Positions 61,843 to 64,000 of a stretch of 64,000 nucleotides of DNA are shown here, piece after piece; position 1 is the first letter of the stretch, and every line of letters starts with the position of its first letter. The stretch covers positions 1 through 64,000 of the forward strand of contig JAJGQC010000547.1 in assembly GCA_021014325.1 (NCBI GenBank), written 5' to 3'. Under the pieces are notes generated by a model that saw only the letters and a list, made by a program, of their open reading frames with translations, was not told the DNA's origin and did not search any database. Source of the stretch: Plazaster borealis (Eukaryota > Echinodermata > Asteroidea > Forcipulatida > Labidiasteridae). The position numbers were made by a program, and so were the translations under genes.

Positions 61843-64000
61843 GGGGCGTCTGAGCGTGAAACAGTCCCGGCACTTATCCAACTGTGCTAGTTAGTGTCGG
61901 TACTTAATCCCGGGATTTTTACATTGTATGTAGCTTGGAATCTACGTGCAACTATAATTGACCATAACTATTTTTGACCGCATGAGGGAGGGCGTTTTCA
62001 TCAGGGAATTATCTTGGGCGCAACACCTAAATAAGCTCCCATAGCAACCAATGCTAAATGCTAAATATTCAAATATACTCAAAAATAGTAGTTAAAGTCT
62101 CTCTCAGCAGCCTCTTGAAAACCAATCAAACATATTTTCGGACAACTAAAGGTCAGATTTCTTTTCAATTTTGGCAGGTCAGCCGTTTGGAATCTTTGCT
62201 AATTACCCCAGAAATAAACAGCCCGACCGATAGGGTTAGGGTTAGTTTGATTACCCGAATTATGTGCTTTTTTCCCAAACCGATTTGCTGCCTGTTTTTG
62301 TGAAAAACTTATCTACTTCCTAAGCCAAATAGGACCAACTTTAAAGCCTAAAATTGATCAATTCTCCTCAAAAGTTGAAGCACAGAACCCCCAGGTTGTG
62401 CTAACTTGTCATACTAACACAATCTATCAGTTGCATGACCCCAAAAACGTTATTATTCAACAGATTTGAGGGCCTACAAAATAATTATGATAATCAGTTT
62501 GGCGCACGAATTTTGGCCTATTTAGTGTGGGGGTGCACCACACTAAATAAACTCACATAGCAACCAACGCTAAATGATAATTATTCAAAAATACTCAACA
62601 AATATTTCAACGTCTCTCAGCCTCTTGAAAACCAATCAGATATATTTCCGGACAACTGAACTTCAGAATTCTTTTCAATTTTTGGCAGGTCAACCGTTTG
62701 GAATTTTTGCTAACTACCCCAGAAGAAAAAAACACGATTTTTTTTCCCAAACCGACTTGCTGCCAGTTTTCGTGAAGCACTTTTCCACTTCCCCGGTCAA
62801 ATAGGACCAACTTTAACGCCTAAATTTATCAAGTCTCCTCAAAAGTTGAAGCACAGAACCCCCAGGTTGTGATAGATTCTTATATTTACACAATCTATTA
62901 ATTGCATGACCCCCAAAACGTTATAATTAAAAATAAGTTGTGGGTTTACAAATTATGGGAAGTAGCTTGGCGCATGAATTCTGGCTTATTTAGTGTGGTG
63001 CACCCTCTTGCATCACAATAACAGTTTCATCTTATTTTAATTGCCTGTGTGCAGTTTTCTTGCATCAATGAGGAAATACATCAACATAATAACAGCGATG
63101 CAAAAACCCAGTTTGTTTACTTATTTTGCATGACGTGAATTCGGTTTACATACGCCCCCATGCAGTCAAAAATACGGTGAATAGGGAATAAAACGGATCG
63201 ACGGCCACATGAATATTTTGTAGGCCCTTAAAATATTCTATACTAGACAGATACAAAATAAACACAATAATGTTAAAAGTTGGACCCCCACCCCCCCCCC
63301 ACCCCCCAAAAAATAAATAAATAAATAAATAAATAAAACAAAATAAAAAATAAAAAGATATTAATAATATATATTTTGAGGTTGCTGCTCATAAGGCCTC
63401 CAACTCCGTACTTTGCCGTCTTCCTGGAGGACCCCCGCGCCACCAAGGCAAGGGTCCCGCCGGGGCCAGCTACCTAGGAAGACCCATGCCCGATGTGCTC
63501 TCTCTCGATCCTCCTTTGATCACGGACCGAGTCTGTCCGGCCAGTTGGTGGGGAACGGAGCGCCGCCGGCCCCTTTGAGGTTGCTCCTCCGAAGGCCTCC
63601 AAAATAAATGCAACGCAAATATTAAACAATGCTGCTGCAATATTCTTTGTATCTTCTAGTGTGTTGTTGCATGAATACAAAAATTAAAAAAAATAAAATA
63701 AAAAAAATTAAAAAAAATTAAAAATTTAATCTGGAAAAAAGGGTAAAAAGTTACGCTGTGGTTGTCGGGCTTTCAGGCACCGGAATCAGTTTAATAGCAC
63801 ACACTGGCCCCTATCCGGCTTCCCTAGTTCCCTTCTGGCGTGGCATCCGACCCACAGCATGTCCTCCCTGTTTCCGATCCTAGCCTTTGAATTGGTGCTG
63901 TCCATCAGGGGAGGAGACAAGACAGAACCCCAGTCACGCTTTAGCCACATCAAGCAGTCTTGTACCTATATATAGGGCCAGCCGGACTCGAACCCAGACC
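61843..64000. repeat. Monomer 29 (2,158 bp, right-end type, runs to window end)
   Basis: This is a full-architecture copy with both modules, so the module fusions in 27 and 28 do not extend to the end. It has the right-end states (CAGCCCGACCG, GGATCGACGGCCACATG, ATTTTGTAGGCCC) and the extra ~28 bp near 63040. It ends in the B-box region; the A box would lie beyond the window. Confidence 0.95.

Larger units (their letters stand above)
2212..64000. repeat. Macrosatellite array, 29 head-to-tail ~2.18-kb monomers
   Basis: The anchor GGGGCGTCTGAGCGTG recurs 29 times in one orientation, starting at 2214 and then at spacings mostly of 2,160-2,200 bp; the next would start at 64001. Outliers are explained by visible events: 2,418 bp (unit 1, insertion), 1,905 (unit 6, deletion), 1,677, 1,651 and 1,887 (units 26-28, deletions plus a duplication). 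All copies share the same internal order of parts. No copy has a maintained long reading frame, and single-base indels shift frames from copy to copy, so this is not a gene family. The array runs off the right end of the window. Confidence 0.98.

Noticed and set aside
2968..63680. Dozens of recurring 60-177-codon open frames on both strands of the array
   Set aside because: They are the same satellite sequence read repeatedly. Start, length and frame change from copy to copy through single-base indels, several run through the AAAT microsatellite as FIYL-type low-complexity protein, and overlapping frames are open on both strands.
2212..64000. CRISPR array
   Set aside because: Repeat units are 2.2 kb with no short repeat/variable spacer pattern, and the context is animal-like.
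2212..64000. Ribosomal DNA or histone-type gene cluster
   Set aside because: No conserved rRNA sequence or maintained coding frame is present in the monomer.
63990..64000. The array seems to end in the same phase at the window end as it begins at 2212
   Set aside because: The window is cut at a round length, so a match in phase says nothing about the true right boundary; it is most simply coincidence.
2214..64000. LTR retrotransposon cluster
   Set aside because: No gag/pol-like protein, primer-binding site, polypurine tract or paired TG...CA terminal repeats are visible in the monomer.

Overview
This window is eukaryotic, non-coding and almost entirely repetitive. I found no credible protein-coding gene, rRNA or intact tRNA gene. 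The first ~2.2 kb (1-2211) is a flank read only once. From 2212 to the last base runs one head-to-tail array of a ~2.18-kb monomer: 29 copies in a single orientation, covering ~61.8 kb (97% of the window), with the right end not reached. The host is an animal. Two adjacent TTAA-flanked MITEs in the flank (700-1066 and 1071-1416) resemble, from memory, elements common in echinoderm genomes (sea stars, sea cucumbers), and the flank contains TAGGCCTA words that I also associate with such genomes. The echinoderm call is therefore moderate-to-weak and unverified.

Monomer layout, using unit 15 (32673-34855) as reference: (i) a minus-strand tRNA-like Pol III promoter straddling the monomer junction, with a perfect A box and perfect B box; (ii) a 16-bp inverted repeat whose other arm lies 1.2 kb downstream; (iii) module A (~530 bp), carrying a short TTAGGG-like motif; (iv) module B (~475 bp), a diverged tandem duplicate of A, with a perfect 12-bp-arm palindrome at the A/B junction; (v) a C-tract and an (AAAT)n microsatellite of variable length; (vi) a GC-rich 168-bp block between 29-bp direct repeats, whose minus strand has an IERAHR motif reminiscent of L1-type ORF1 proteins; (vii) an AT-rich spacer; (viii) the minus-strand body of a SINE-like element that ends in T-runs and reads back into the tRNA-like head. 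The monomer thus looks like a composite of transposable-element pieces amplified as a macrosatellite. Every junction between monomers recreates a complete Pol III-type unit of ~300 nt on the minus strand.

Array dynamics can be read directly. The central copies (roughly 21-56 kb) are nearly identical. Terminal copies at the left edge and from ~56.1 kb rightward share variant states absent from the core and carry most of the structural changes: a 182-bp TIR insertion in unit 1, module deletions or fusions in units 26-28, and a partial duplication in unit 28. One internal copy (unit 6) also has a deletion. This pattern is expected from unequal exchange or gene conversion homogenising the middle of an array. 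Many remaining differences are homopolymer-length changes that may be sequencing or polishing artefacts.
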